DNA of 18,130 bases from JBFAPK01 sp040676675 (GTDB taxonomy: Bacteria; Actinomycetota; Actinomycetes; Mycobacteriales; Micromonosporaceae): NCBI RefSeq assembly GCF_040676675.1, contig NZ_JBFAPK010000069.1, positions 1 through 18,130 of the forward strand, read 5' to 3'. Each line of letters begins with the position of its first letter. Position 1 is the first letter of the stretch. The notes below the pieces were generated by a model that saw only the letters and a program-made list of their open reading frames with translations, was not told where the DNA came from and ran no database searches. This document shows, one piece after another, positions 7,353 through 13,900 of the stretch. The position numbers were made by a program, and so were the translations under genes.

Positions 7353-8105
7353 ATGGACGACACGGCCCCCGAGTGGGCGCGGGGGATCGGCCGGATCGCC
7401 GTGCTGACCGGAGCGGGCATCTCCACCGACTCGGGCATCCCCGACTACCGTGGTCCGGACGGGGTCTGGACCCGCGCCCCCGAGGACGTCGACGTCTTCA
7501 GGTACGCGAACTTCGTCGCCGACCCGGCGGTCCGGGCCCGGTTCTGGCGCCGCTACCTGCATCACCCCGCCTGGCGGGCCGAGCCCAACCCCGGGCATCG
7601 GGCCCTGGCCGCGCTGGAATGCTCCGGCATCGCGCTGCGGATCCTCACCCAGAACATCGACGGGCTGCACCAGCGGGCCGGCAGTACCGCCCGCAAGGTG
7701 CTCGAACTGCACGGCAGCATGCACGAGGTGGTCTGCCTCGGCTGCTCGGCCCGGACGCCGACCGCGCGGATCCTCGACCGCGTCGCCGCCGGCGAGGCCG
7801 ATCCGTCCTGCCCGGACTGCGGCGGGATCCTGAAGCTCGGCGTGGTGCTCTTCGGGCAGTACCTCGACGCGGACACCATCGGCCAGGCCGAGAAGATCGC
7901 CAAGGCGAGCCAACTGCTGCTGGCTGTCGGCACCTCGCTCCAGGTGGAGCCCGTCGCGTCGCTGTGCCGGGTGGCCGTCGAGGCGGGCGCGCACCTGGTG
8001 ATCGTCAACCGCGACCCGACGCCGTACGACCGGTTGGCCACCGAGGTGATCCGCGAGCCGATCGGTACCGCCCTTCCCCGGATCACCGCCATGCTCGCCG
8101 CCTAG
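7353..8105 (+). CDS. Sirtuin: NAD-dependent protein deacylase
   Basis: The 250-residue product is a complete sirtuin catalytic core. It has the NAD-binding GAGISTDSGIPDYR (20-33), TQNIDGLH (99-106), catalytic His120 in LELHGS, a zinc ribbon with Cys128-x2-Cys131 and Cys153-x2-Cys156, and the C-terminal GTSLQVEP and VNRDPTP motifs. It removes acyl groups from lysine using NAD. The SGIPDYR form and the absence of the Tyr-x-x-Arg pair (the equivalent helix reads ARFWRRYL) argue against the CobB/SIRT5-like desuccinylase class and for a class II/U-like deacetylase; that subclass call is inference. The ATG at 7353 is used because it opens the fold directly, although the frame stays open far upstream. 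There is no Shine-Dalgarno; TAGCAT 8 bases upstream suggests a leaderless mRNA. Confidence 0.95.
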   Translation: MDDTAPEWARGIGRIAVLTGAGISTDSGIPDYRGPDGVWTRAPEDVDVFRYANFVADPAVRARFWRRYLHHPAWRAEPNPGHRALAALECSGIALRILTQNIDGLHQRAGSTARKVLELHGSMHEVVCLGCSARTPTARILDRVAAGEADPSCPDCGGILKLGVVLFGQYLDADTIGQAEKIAKASQLLLAVGTSLQVEPVASLCRVAVEAGAHLVIVNRDPTPYDRLATEVIREPIGTALPRITAMLAA

Positions 8106-8108
8106 GAA

Positions 8109-8145
8109 CCACCGCGCGAGACCCACCGCGCGAGACCCACCGCGC
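8109..8145. repeat. 14-bp tandem repeat, 2.6 copies
   Basis: CCACCGCGCGAGAC is present at 8109-8122 and 8123-8136, with a partial third copy (CCACCGCGC) at 8137-8145. The tract begins 4 bases after the sirtuin stop and runs directly into the large inverted repeat. Confidence 0.75.
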
Positions 8146-8146
8146 C

Positions 8147-8215
8147 GATCATGGAGTTGTGGCGCTCGCAGATCGGGCTGAACCGCCGCAATCCAACAGC
8201 CACAACTCCATGATC
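8147..8215. repeat. Inverted repeat with perfect 17-bp arms and 35-base loop (REP-like)
   Basis: GATCATGGAGTTGTGGC (8147-8163) is the exact reverse complement of 8199-8215. The arms are much more A/T-rich than the surroundings. The element lies between two convergent genes (sirtuin and esterase), the typical site of repetitive extragenic palindromes, and could also stop transcription from both sides. I believe similar GATCATGGAGTTGT motifs are common in Micromonospora intergenic DNA, but I could not check this. Confidence 0.85.
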
Positions 8216-8239
8216 AACCACGCTGGAGGCGCGGGGGCC

Positions 8240-10153
8240 TCAGCCGCCGAGCACCCCGGTCAGGACCGGGTACCAGCGCTCCGCCATCTTGGCGTAGCCG
8301 GTGTCGTTCGGGTGCAGGGCGTCGACCAGGTCCGCCGTGGTCACGTTGGTCATGTCGGCCAGCCGGACGTGGTCACCCTTCGCCGCGACGATCCCCGGGA
8401 TCTTCGCGTTGTACGCGTTGATCCGGGCCTGGGCGTCGGTGTTGGTGGACGGGGTGATCTTCGCGACCAGCACGTAGACGCCGGGGCGGGCGGCGAGGAT
8501 CTGGTCGATCAGCGCGCTGAGCCGGTCCGGCGCGGTGGCGACCTGGTAGTTGCGGTACATGTCGTTCGTACCGATGTGCAGCAGCACCACGTCCGGCTGG
8601 TACGTGTTGATCCAGCCGGTGGCGTTCGCCTGGAGCTGGTCGATCTGCCAACCCCGGTGCCCCTCGTTGTTCGGGTCGCCGATCGTGCCGACGACCTGGC
8701 TCCCCACGAAGTCGGGCGCGTACCCGGCCTCGTTGCGCAGCCGCAGCCACAGCGGGCCGCGGTACCCGGACCCGTCCGTGCTGCCCTGGCCCCACGTGAT
8801 CGAGTCGCCCATCGGCATCACCTTGACCGCGCGGGCCGAGCCGGCCCGCTCGAACCAGCCCTGGAGGTCCACGATCAGGTGGATCGGGCCGGAGCTGCCG
8901 TTCCTGAGACGGATCTTCCCGTCCGGACCGGGCCGGAGCACGACCGCGTTGGTACGCCAGTTCCCGGCGGCGAAGTCCATCATGGTCAGGCTCGGCTCGG
9001 TCTCCGCGACCGGCCACGCCTTGAGGTATCCGGCCTGCTCGGGCGTGACGGTCAGGTTCAGCACCGCGCCGGCCACGCCGGTCGCCGGCAGCCCGGCGGC
9101 CCCGGCCACCTGGACGTCGATCGTGGCGCCCGCGGCGAGCTGCGCCCCGGTGCCGGCGGTACGGGTGTTGAGCAGCCGGTTCGCGACCGGGTAGAAGGGC
9201 GTACCGCCGCCGGCCACCCCGGCGAAGTAGCCCTCCAGGATCACCACCAGGTTGATCGCCGCGCTGCCCCTGTTGTAGAAGGTCACCCGCCCGTCGGCGG
9301 AGAGCTTGACCGTGGCGCCCGACTGGGTCGACCCGGCCACGTAGTTGATCGCCCCCTTGCCCAGGGCGGTGCCGGGCGGCGCCGCGCCGACCCAGCCGCC
9401 GGTCGTCGCGCCGGGCACCAGCAGGTTCACGTACGCGGCGGTCGCGCCGGTCGGCACGTACGTTCCGGCGATCTTCACGGTACGGCTGCCGCCCGCCGGG
9501 ATCGTCCCGGTGGTGGTGCCCAGCCCGCTGCGCGTGTCGACCAGGCGCGTGTGCGTCACCGGCACGAAGCCGCCGGTGGCCGGGGCGGTCGTCGTCGCGA
9601 AGTAGCCCTGCACGTCGACGCCGATCTGCGTCTCGCCCGCCTGGTTGTAGACCGCGATCCGGCCGTTCGCGCCCGGCTCGACCACGGCGACGTTCGACAG
9701 GTTCTCGCCCGCCCCCACATTCAACATGGACAGGTCGGTCGGTCGCGCGGCCCCGTCGGGCCAGAGCTCCAGGAAGGTACGGGCGGTCGGGTTGGTGGCC
9801 ATCACGCGGACGAGTACCGCGCTCACCCCGGTGGCCGGAATCCCCGCCACGCCCAGTACCGGGAACGTGGTGGTGGAGTCCGGCCCCCGGACGCCCGTCA
9901 CGCCGCCGGTACCGTCCCAGGTGGCCAGCACCCCCACCGGGGTCGGGAAGGGTACGTAGTTGGCCGGCGTGCCCGCCTCGGCGGTCGCGGCCGGGATGGT
10001 CGCCGGCACCTCGACCGTCCCGTCGCGGGCCTGGTCGCCGCGGGGCGGCGCGGCCGACGCCGCGGGCCCGCCGGCCGTGACCACCATGGCCACGAGCCCG
10101 GCGAAGAGCCCGGACGCCAGCCGGCGACGGCCGGGCGCTCGTAGGAATCTCAT
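8240..10153 (-). CDS. Secreted SGNH/GDSL hydrolase (CE3-like) with three N-terminal beta-type repeats
   Basis: This 637-residue exported protein starts at ATG 10153, 7 bases after GAGGAGAGG (10169-10161). A signal peptide (basic RAPGRRR, then a hydrophobic core) probably ends at ASA-A near residue 34. Three homologous modules follow at about 61-185, 186-310 and 311-434, each closing with a VDLQGYF-like strand (VDVQGYF, LEGYF, DLQGWF). Modules 2 and 3 open with RLVDTR and RLLNTR, and module 1 has lost that motif. The catalytic domain (about 440-637) is SGNH: Ser451 in MGDSITWG, Gly in GHRGW, Asn530 in GTND, and Asp611/His614 in DALHPND. Its layout resembles CE3 acetyl-xylan esterases, so deacetylation of a polysaccharide is likely but unproven. 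There is no LPXTG anchor. The PLD-like gene lies upstream on the same strand. Confidence 0.92.
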   Translation of the reverse strand: MRFLRAPGRRRLASGLFAGLVAMVVTAGGPAASAAPPRGDQARDGTVEVPATIPAATAEAGTPANYVPFPTPVGVLATWDGTGGVTGVRGPDSTTTFPVLGVAGIPATGVSAVLVRVMATNPTARTFLELWPDGAARPTDLSMLNVGAGENLSNVAVVEPGANGRIAVYNQAGETQIGVDVQGYFATTTAPATGGFVPVTHTRLVDTRSGLGTTTGTIPAGGSRTVKIAGTYVPTGATAAYVNLLVPGATTGGWVGAAPPGTALGKGAINYVAGSTQSGATVKLSADGRVTFYNRGSAAINLVVILEGYFAGVAGGGTPFYPVANRLLNTRTAGTGAQLAAGATIDVQVAGAAGLPATGVAGAVLNLTVTPEQAGYLKAWPVAETEPSLTMMDFAAGNWRTNAVVLRPGPDGKIRLRNGSSGPIHLIVDLQGWFERAGSARAVKVMPMGDSITWGQGSTDGSGYRGPLWLRLRNEAGYAPDFVGSQVVGTIGDPNNEGHRGWQIDQLQANATGWINTYQPDVVLLHIGTNDMYRNYQVATAPDRLSALIDQILAARPGVYVLVAKITPSTNTDAQARINAYNAKIPGIVAAKGDHVRLADMTNVTTADLVDALHPNDTGYAKMAERWYPVLTGVLGG

Positions 10154-10160
10154 TGTCCGT

Positions 10161-10169
10161 CCTCTCCTC
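10161..10169 (-). promoter_or_regulatory. Ribosome binding site fixing the esterase start
   Basis: GAGGAGAGG reads toward the ATG at 10153 with a 7-base gap. The frame stays open for 45 more codons upstream, but this site and the signal peptide beginning MRFLRAPG show that 10153 is the true start. Confidence 0.8.
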
Positions 10170-10259
10170 GGCCGCCCCCGTACCCGTCGGAGCGGGGTGC
10201 GCCGGACCGTCGGCGGTGGGCGGCGGACGTCGTGGCTCGGTGTCGCCACGAATTGGCTG

Positions 10260-10288
10260 AGCTTCGCGGTCCCGGATGACAGTGTCAA
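10260..10288 (-). promoter_or_regulatory. Candidate promoter with operator-like palindrome for the esterase gene
   Basis: On the minus strand TTGACA (10288 to 10283) is a consensus -35. Seventeen bases later comes GAAGCT (10265 to 10260), a weak -10. The -35 overlaps a perfect 5-1-5 palindrome, TGACA-G-TGTCA (10277-10287 as read on plus). The site lies just past the stop of the PLD-like gene and gives a leader of about 100 bases. It would let the esterase be expressed apart from its upstream neighbour. Confidence 0.45.
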
Positions 10289-10307
10289 GATCCGGCACCA
10301 CCGGGGT

Positions 10308-11591
10308 TCAGCGGATCGCGCCGCCGTTGGCCCGGCAGGTGTCCCGGACGTGCCAGAAGTCGGCGAGGTAGTCGTCGTGGATGCTCCGGCCCATGACCCG
10401 CAGCATCGCCTCGTCGGCCTGGCGCAGCGCGGAGATGTTGTAGTTGTGGCTGCCGGTGAAGACCCGGGGCACGATGTCGTCGTCGTACGCGCCGTCGATC
10501 AGCATGTACTTGTTGTGCGTCCGGATGTCCCGGCCCGGCCCGACGTTGTAGTTGCACTTGGTGAGCTGGACGTTACTACCCAGCGCGTTCAGCACGTCCG
10601 CGCTCGCCTCGGTGAAGACCACGTCGACCCAGCAGCCGGCGTTGCGCAGCGCGGTGAGCCGCTTGGCCACCTCGGGTCGGGTGAACGAGAACATGTTGAC
10701 CCGTACGTCGGTCTGCCGGCGGGTGCCGTTGTCGTCGTAGTAGCACGACGTGACCGAGTTGAGCACGCTGACGATGGTGTCGGTGGCCGGGTCGCTGATC
10801 GGCTGCCCGGAGCGCTCCCGCCGGGGGAAGAAGTACGCCCGGTAGGTCGTACCCGACGGGGTGCTCCAGTAGTAGTCGTTGTTCCCGGTCGAGCTGTAGC
10901 GGTACGACCGCAGGTCGGCGAAGTACTGCCGGTACGCCTGGTACGTGGTGGCGTCGCTGAACGTCAGCCCGTTGTTGTACGCCTCGTTCGCGTCCCACCA
11001 GCCGAGGTTCGCCGAGCCCTGGAAGACCACGTTGGACACCGTGGTGCCGTTGTTGAGCACGATGCTGGACGCGGTCAGGAACTTGTTGTGGTTGTAGGCC
11101 GTCACCGACGTGTCGCTGTAGTCGATCCGCCGGGTGCCGATGCAGCCCCGCACGGCGGTGGGGAACTTGTCGCCGCAGTGCACGATGTACGACCCGGCGG
11201 TGTCGTCGCCGCCGAGCACCGGCAGCAGCCGCTGGTACGGCCGCTGGCCGACCTGCTTCTGATCCAGGATGATCTTGACGCGTACCCCCCGCCGGTACGC
11301 GTTCAGCAGCCGTCCGGGCAGGTCGGGCGTGGTTTCCGAGTCGGTGACGTCGGTGACGTCGAACCCGAACCAGGACATCTGGATCTCGCCACCGGCCGGC
11401 ACCCGGTCGATGATCCGCGCGAGCTGCATGAAGATCGCGTTCTGCTGCGCGACCGTACCGGTCGGCCGGCTGAAGACCGCGTGGTTCATCGTCGGATCCG
11501 GCTCGGCGGCGCTGGCCGGCCCCGCGCCCAGCGCCGGCGCCCCGAGCGCGGCGGCCGCGAGCATGAAGACGAGTGCCGATCGCGCAGCCAT
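10308..11591 (-). CDS. Secreted phospholipase-D-like protein
   Basis: The 427-residue product has a signal peptide (MAARSALVFMLAAAALG, cleavage near GPASA-AEP) and two PLD half-domains. The second half carries an intact HxKx4D motif, HNKYMLID (His359, Lys361, Asp366), followed by GSHN. The first half has HNKFLTAS (His168, Lys170), with Ser175 at the Asp position, followed by GSAN. PLD enzymes cleave phosphodiester bonds through a covalent phospho-histidine formed by the two HKD halves; the substrate could be phospholipid, nucleic acid or teichoic-type polymer. ATG 11591 is preferred over 11618 and 11642 because the codons between (ATA, TGT, AGG, TTT, TCT) are rare in this DNA and look like promoter. 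A paired Cys pattern (IVHCG, RGCIG, TSCYY, NAGCW, TKCNY, RDTCR) fits an extracellular protein. Confidence 0.88.
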   Translation of the reverse strand: MAARSALVFMLAAAALGAPALGAGPASAAEPDPTMNHAVFSRPTGTVAQQNAIFMQLARIIDRVPAGGEIQMSWFGFDVTDVTDSETTPDLPGRLLNAYRRGVRVKIILDQKQVGQRPYQRLLPVLGGDDTAGSYIVHCGDKFPTAVRGCIGTRRIDYSDTSVTAYNHNKFLTASSIVLNNGTTVSNVVFQGSANLGWWDANEAYNNGLTFSDATTYQAYRQYFADLRSYRYSSTGNNDYYWSTPSGTTYRAYFFPRRERSGQPISDPATDTIVSVLNSVTSCYYDDNGTRRQTDVRVNMFSFTRPEVAKRLTALRNAGCWVDVVFTEASADVLNALGSNVQLTKCNYNVGPGRDIRTHNKYMLIDGAYDDDIVPRVFTGSHNYNISALRQADEAMLRVMGRSIHDDYLADFWHVRDTCRANGGAIR

Positions 11592-11601
11592 GCGTGGAGA
11601 A

Positions 11602-11607
11602 AACCTA
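11602..11607 (-). promoter_or_regulatory. Candidate -10 for the PLD-like gene
   Basis: TAGGTT (11607 to 11602) within the A/T-rich GGATATGTAGGTTTTC tract fits TANNNT and lies 10 bases before the ATG at 11591. This implies a leader of only a few bases, and there is no Shine-Dalgarno. The A/T-rich tract is unusual for coding DNA here, which supports the promoter reading. Confidence 0.4.
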
Positions 11608-11649
11608 CATATCCGCATGGCCAGATGATTCCACCGAACCATGGCCGAC

Positions 11650-11743
11650 GGAAGCTCCGTGGGGCGGCGGAAGCCCGCGCGGCGGCGGAAGCTCCGCGCG
11701 GCGGCGGAAGCTCCGCGCGGCGGCGGAAGCTCCGCGCGGCGGC
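11650..11743. repeat. Five tandem 19-bp repeats
   Basis: The unit GGAAGCTCCGCGCGGCGGC starts at 11650, 11669, 11687, 11706 and 11725. The last three copies are identical, the first has GTGGGG in place of GCGCGG, and the second is 18 bases with one base lost. Within the perfect units GCGGA-AGC-TCCGC is a 5-bp hairpin, so the array is a row of small stem-loops. It lies between the stop of response regulator 2 (11762) and the start of the PLD-like gene (11591). It is presumably non-coding. Confidence 0.85.
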
Positions 11744-11761
11744 GCCGGTGCGGGAGCGGGC

Positions 11762-12430
11762 CTACGCGCCGGGACGGGCCAGGCCGGTCTCGTACGCGAA
11801 GACGACGGCGTGCACCCGGTCGCGCAGCTCCAGCTTGGTGAGGATCCGGTTGACGTGCGTCTTCACCGTGGTCTCGCCCAGGTAGAGCCGCGCGGCGATC
11901 TCGCTGTTGGTCAGCCCCTGGGCGATCAGCCCCAGGACCTCCTTCTCCCGGTCGGTCAGCACGTCGAGCCGGCTGTCGGTGACCGGGGCGGCGGTACCGG
12001 TGACGTACCGGTCGAGCAGGCGACGGGTGACCGACGGCGCGACCATGGCGTCGCCGCGCAGCACCCCCCGGATCGCCACCAGCATCTCGTCGGCCGGCGC
12101 GTCCTTGACCAGGAAGCCGCTCGCCCCGCCCCGCAGGGCCGCGTACGCGTACTCGTCCAGGTCGAAGGTGGTGATCATCAGTACCCGGGTCGCCGGCAGC
12201 GCGCCGCAGATCCGCTGGGCGGCGGTCACCCCGTCCAGGTGCGGCATCCGCACGTCCATCAGGACCAGGTCGGGTTCCAGCTCGGTGGCGCGGGCGACGG
12301 CCGTCACCCCGTCGGCGGCCTCGCCGACCACGGTCAGGTCCGGCTGGCTGTCCACCACCATGCGCAGCCCGACCCGCATCAACTCCTGGTCGTCACAGAT
12401 GAGTACCCGCGCGGGCGGCCTGTCGCTCAT
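11762..12430 (-). CDS. NarL/FixJ-family response regulator (module 2)
   Basis: This 222-residue regulator has Asp13-Asp14, phospho-acceptor Asp59 in LVLMDVRMPHLDG, Thr87-Thr88 and Lys109 in GFLVKD. A LuxR-type helix-turn-helix follows (LTDREKEVLGLIAQG, TNSEIAARL, TTVKTHVNRILTKL). Its ATG (12428-12430) overlaps the TGA of the upstream kinase as ATGA, so the two are coupled. It is clearly paralogous to the regulator at 5311-5976: the output domains differ mainly around the recognition helix (GETTVKTHVNRI against TEATVKTHVSAI), so the two may bind related but distinct sites. The frame is open far upstream, but 12430 is where the receiver domain begins. Confidence 0.95.
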   Translation of the reverse strand: MSDRPPARVLICDDQELMRVGLRMVVDSQPDLTVVGEAADGVTAVARATELEPDLVLMDVRMPHLDGVTAAQRICGALPATRVLMITTFDLDEYAYAALRGGASGFLVKDAPADEMLVAIRGVLRGDAMVAPSVTRRLLDRYVTGTAAPVTDSRLDVLTDREKEVLGLIAQGLTNSEIAARLYLGETTVKTHVNRILTKLELRDRVHAVVFAYETGLARPGA

Positions 12431-13731
12431 GGTGCCATTTTGGCGGGTTCGGCGGCGTCCCCGCTGGCGGCGTCCGCCCCCGGGCCGTTGTCGCTGGCGG
12501 CGTCCGCCCCCGGGCCGTTGTCGCCGGCGCCGTCCGCGCCGGCGCCGTTCGTGCCAGCGGCGGGCCCGCCGAAGAGGCACCCGTCCCCGTCCACCCGCAG
12601 GGTGGCGGCGAGCCGGTAGCCGCCCGCCGCGGTCGGGCCGGCGTCGAGCGTACCGTCGAACATCGCCACCCGTTCCCGCATGCCCGCGAGGCCCAGCCGG
12701 GAGGAGGGCAGCACCCCCGGCGGCGGGGCGGCCCCGCCACCGCTGTTGGTGACCTCGACCCGGACCACCCGGCGCCGGGCCGCCATACCGTAGTCGACGC
12801 TGACCCGCGCGGTCGCGTCGACGGGGGCGTGCTTGAGCACGTTGGTCAACGCCTCCTGGACGATGCGGTAGATCTGGAGTCCGGCGCTCGCCGGCAGCCC
12901 GGACCCGTCGCCGGTGACCGTGAGGGTGATCGGTGGACGGCCGAGACCGGCCCGGGTGACCAGCTGCTCCAGGTCGGCCAGGGTCGGCTGCGGCCGGCGG
13001 ACCGGCTGCGCGTGCAGCACCTCCAACAGGCGACGCAGCTCGGCCAGCGTCGACCGGCCGGTCCGGCTGATGATCTCCAGGGTCCGGTCGACCGCCTCCG
13101 GGTCGGTGTGCCGGGCCAGCTTCGCGCCCTCGGCGTTCACCACCATGACGCTGACACTGTGGGCGAGGACGTCGTGCAACTCCCGGGCGATGCGGGTGCG
13201 CTCGTCGGCGGCGGCCGCCCGGGCCAGCGCCTGCCGTTCGGAGTCGGCGAGCGCGGCCCGCCGCTCGACCTCGGCGAGGTACGCCTGGCGGGCCCGGACG
13301 AACTCCCCCAGCAGCCACGCGGTGACCAGCAACAGCAGGAAGCCCGAGCCCGCCACCCGGGCGTCCGGTTCGGTGTACCGGGTCAGCGTCCAGGTCAGGA
13401 AGAACCCGGCGCTGGCCAGGGCCATCAGGGACGCCTCGCGGCGGCGGCCGAGCATCACCAGGGTGTAGAGGATGACCACCAGGGCCAGGTAGCCCATCGG
13501 CATCGCCGGCCCGGGCGAGAGCAGGTACCCGAGCCAGGCGGCGCCCAGCACGATCGCCGCGGCGGTGACCGGGTAGCGCCGCCGGAACAGGATCGGCAGC
13601 AGCAGGGCGGCGAGGACCACCACCCGCCAGCCGCCCGCCAGCCACATGGGCGGGGCCCCGGAGAGGGCCGCGATCAGGGCGAGGTCCACCACCCACGGGT
13701 GACCGCGCAGCCACAGGTTGAGCCGATGCAC
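12427..13731 (-). CDS. NarL-type sensor histidine kinase (HisKA_3), module 2
   Basis: The product is 434 residues from GTG 13731. Membrane helices fill about 10-150, followed by a short coiled linker (VERRAALADSERQALARAAA), the HisKA_3 phospho-acceptor helix ARELHDVLAHSVS (His186) and a GHKL ATPase domain (QEALTNVLKHA; GLAGMRERVAMFDG). The last 45 residues are a Gly/Ala/Asp/Asn-rich tail with two copies of DNGPGADAAS, not expected in the family and probably disordered. GTG 13731 is chosen because TATCGT (-10 like) ends 6 bases upstream and the first membrane helix follows within 15 residues. An in-frame start at 13767 is less likely. It phosphorylates the overlapping regulator, and its signal is unknown. 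Confidence 0.92.
   Translation of the reverse strand: MHRLNLWLRGHPWVVDLALIAALSGAPPMWLAGGWRVVVLAALLLPILFRRRYPVTAAAIVLGAAWLGYLLSPGPAMPMGYLALVVILYTLVMLGRRREASLMALASAGFFLTWTLTRYTEPDARVAGSGFLLLLVTAWLLGEFVRARQAYLAEVERRAALADSERQALARAAAADERTRIARELHDVLAHSVSVMVVNAEGAKLARHTDPEAVDRTLEIISRTGRSTLAELRRLLEVLHAQPVRRPQPTLADLEQLVTRAGLGRPPITLTVTGDGSGLPASAGLQIYRIVQEALTNVLKHAPVDATARVSVDYGMAARRRVVRVEVTNSGGGAAPPPGVLPSSRLGLAGMRERVAMFDGTLDAGPTAAGGYRLAATLRVDGDGCLFGGPAAGTNGAGADGAGDNGPGADAASDNGPGADAASGDAAEPAKMAP
12462..12521. repeat. 30-bp tandem repeat inside the kinase C-terminus
   Basis: A 30-base unit beginning CGCTGGCGGCGTCCGCCCCC is repeated exactly at 12462-12491 and 12492-12521, with a degenerate third unit behind it. 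It encodes the two DNGPGADAAS copies in the tail of histidine kinase 2. The unit is a multiple of three, so copy number could vary without breaking the frame. Confidence 0.75.
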
Positions 13732-13737
13732 CGCTCC

Positions 13738-13743
13738 ACGATA
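13738..13743 (-). promoter_or_regulatory. Candidate -10 of histidine kinase 2
   Basis: TATCGT (13743 to 13738) is followed by 6 bases and the GTG at 13731, the geometry of a leaderless transcript. No convincing -35 is seen. Confidence 0.4.
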
Positions 13744-13807
13744 CGGAGGCCGGCGGCCCGCACCCACCGGTCGAGGCCGCGTACCCCGCCGACGGGGGTT
13801 CCCACCG

Positions 13808-13851
13808 GGCCCGGCTCCGGGGTCCGGTCCACCCGCGGGTGGAGCCGGGCC
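13808..13851. promoter_or_regulatory. Nested palindromes between divergent genes, possible operator
   Basis: GGCCCGGCTCC (13808-13818) pairs exactly with GGAGCCGGGCC (13841-13851). The 22-base interior is largely occupied by a perfect 14-bp palindrome, CCACCCGCGGGTGG (13829-13842), which overlaps the right arm by two bases. The centre is about 65 bases from the likely methyltransferase transcription start and about 105 from that of histidine kinase 2. A regulator-binding site is a reasonable guess. Confidence 0.4.
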
Positions 13852-13888
13852 GGCGCTCAGACGGACGCGCGACGACGGCGCCGGTCAA

Positions 13889-13894
13889 TACGGT
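13889..13894 (+). promoter_or_regulatory. Candidate -10 of the methyltransferase gene
   Basis: TACGGT (13889-13894) is followed by 6 bases and then the GTG at 13901, the mirror of the arrangement at histidine kinase 2 on the opposite strand. There is no Shine-Dalgarno. Confidence 0.4.
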
Positions 13895-13900
13895 CCACCC

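Noticed and set aside
7175..10144. 989-residue plus-strand open frame across the sirtuin and esterase
   Set aside because: It is Arg/Pro/Gly-rich, has no domain, and is the shadow of well-supported genes (sirtuin, SGNH esterase) in other frames of very GC-rich DNA.
11592..11642. Longer starts for the PLD-like protein (11618, 11642)
   Set aside because: The added codons include ATA, TGT, AGG, TTT and TCT, all rare here, and the A/T-rich tract looks like a promoter; a normal signal peptide starts at 11591.
11650..11743. Short direct repeats considered as a CRISPR array
   Set aside because: Units are contiguous with no spacers, only 19 bases long, and no cas genes are present.
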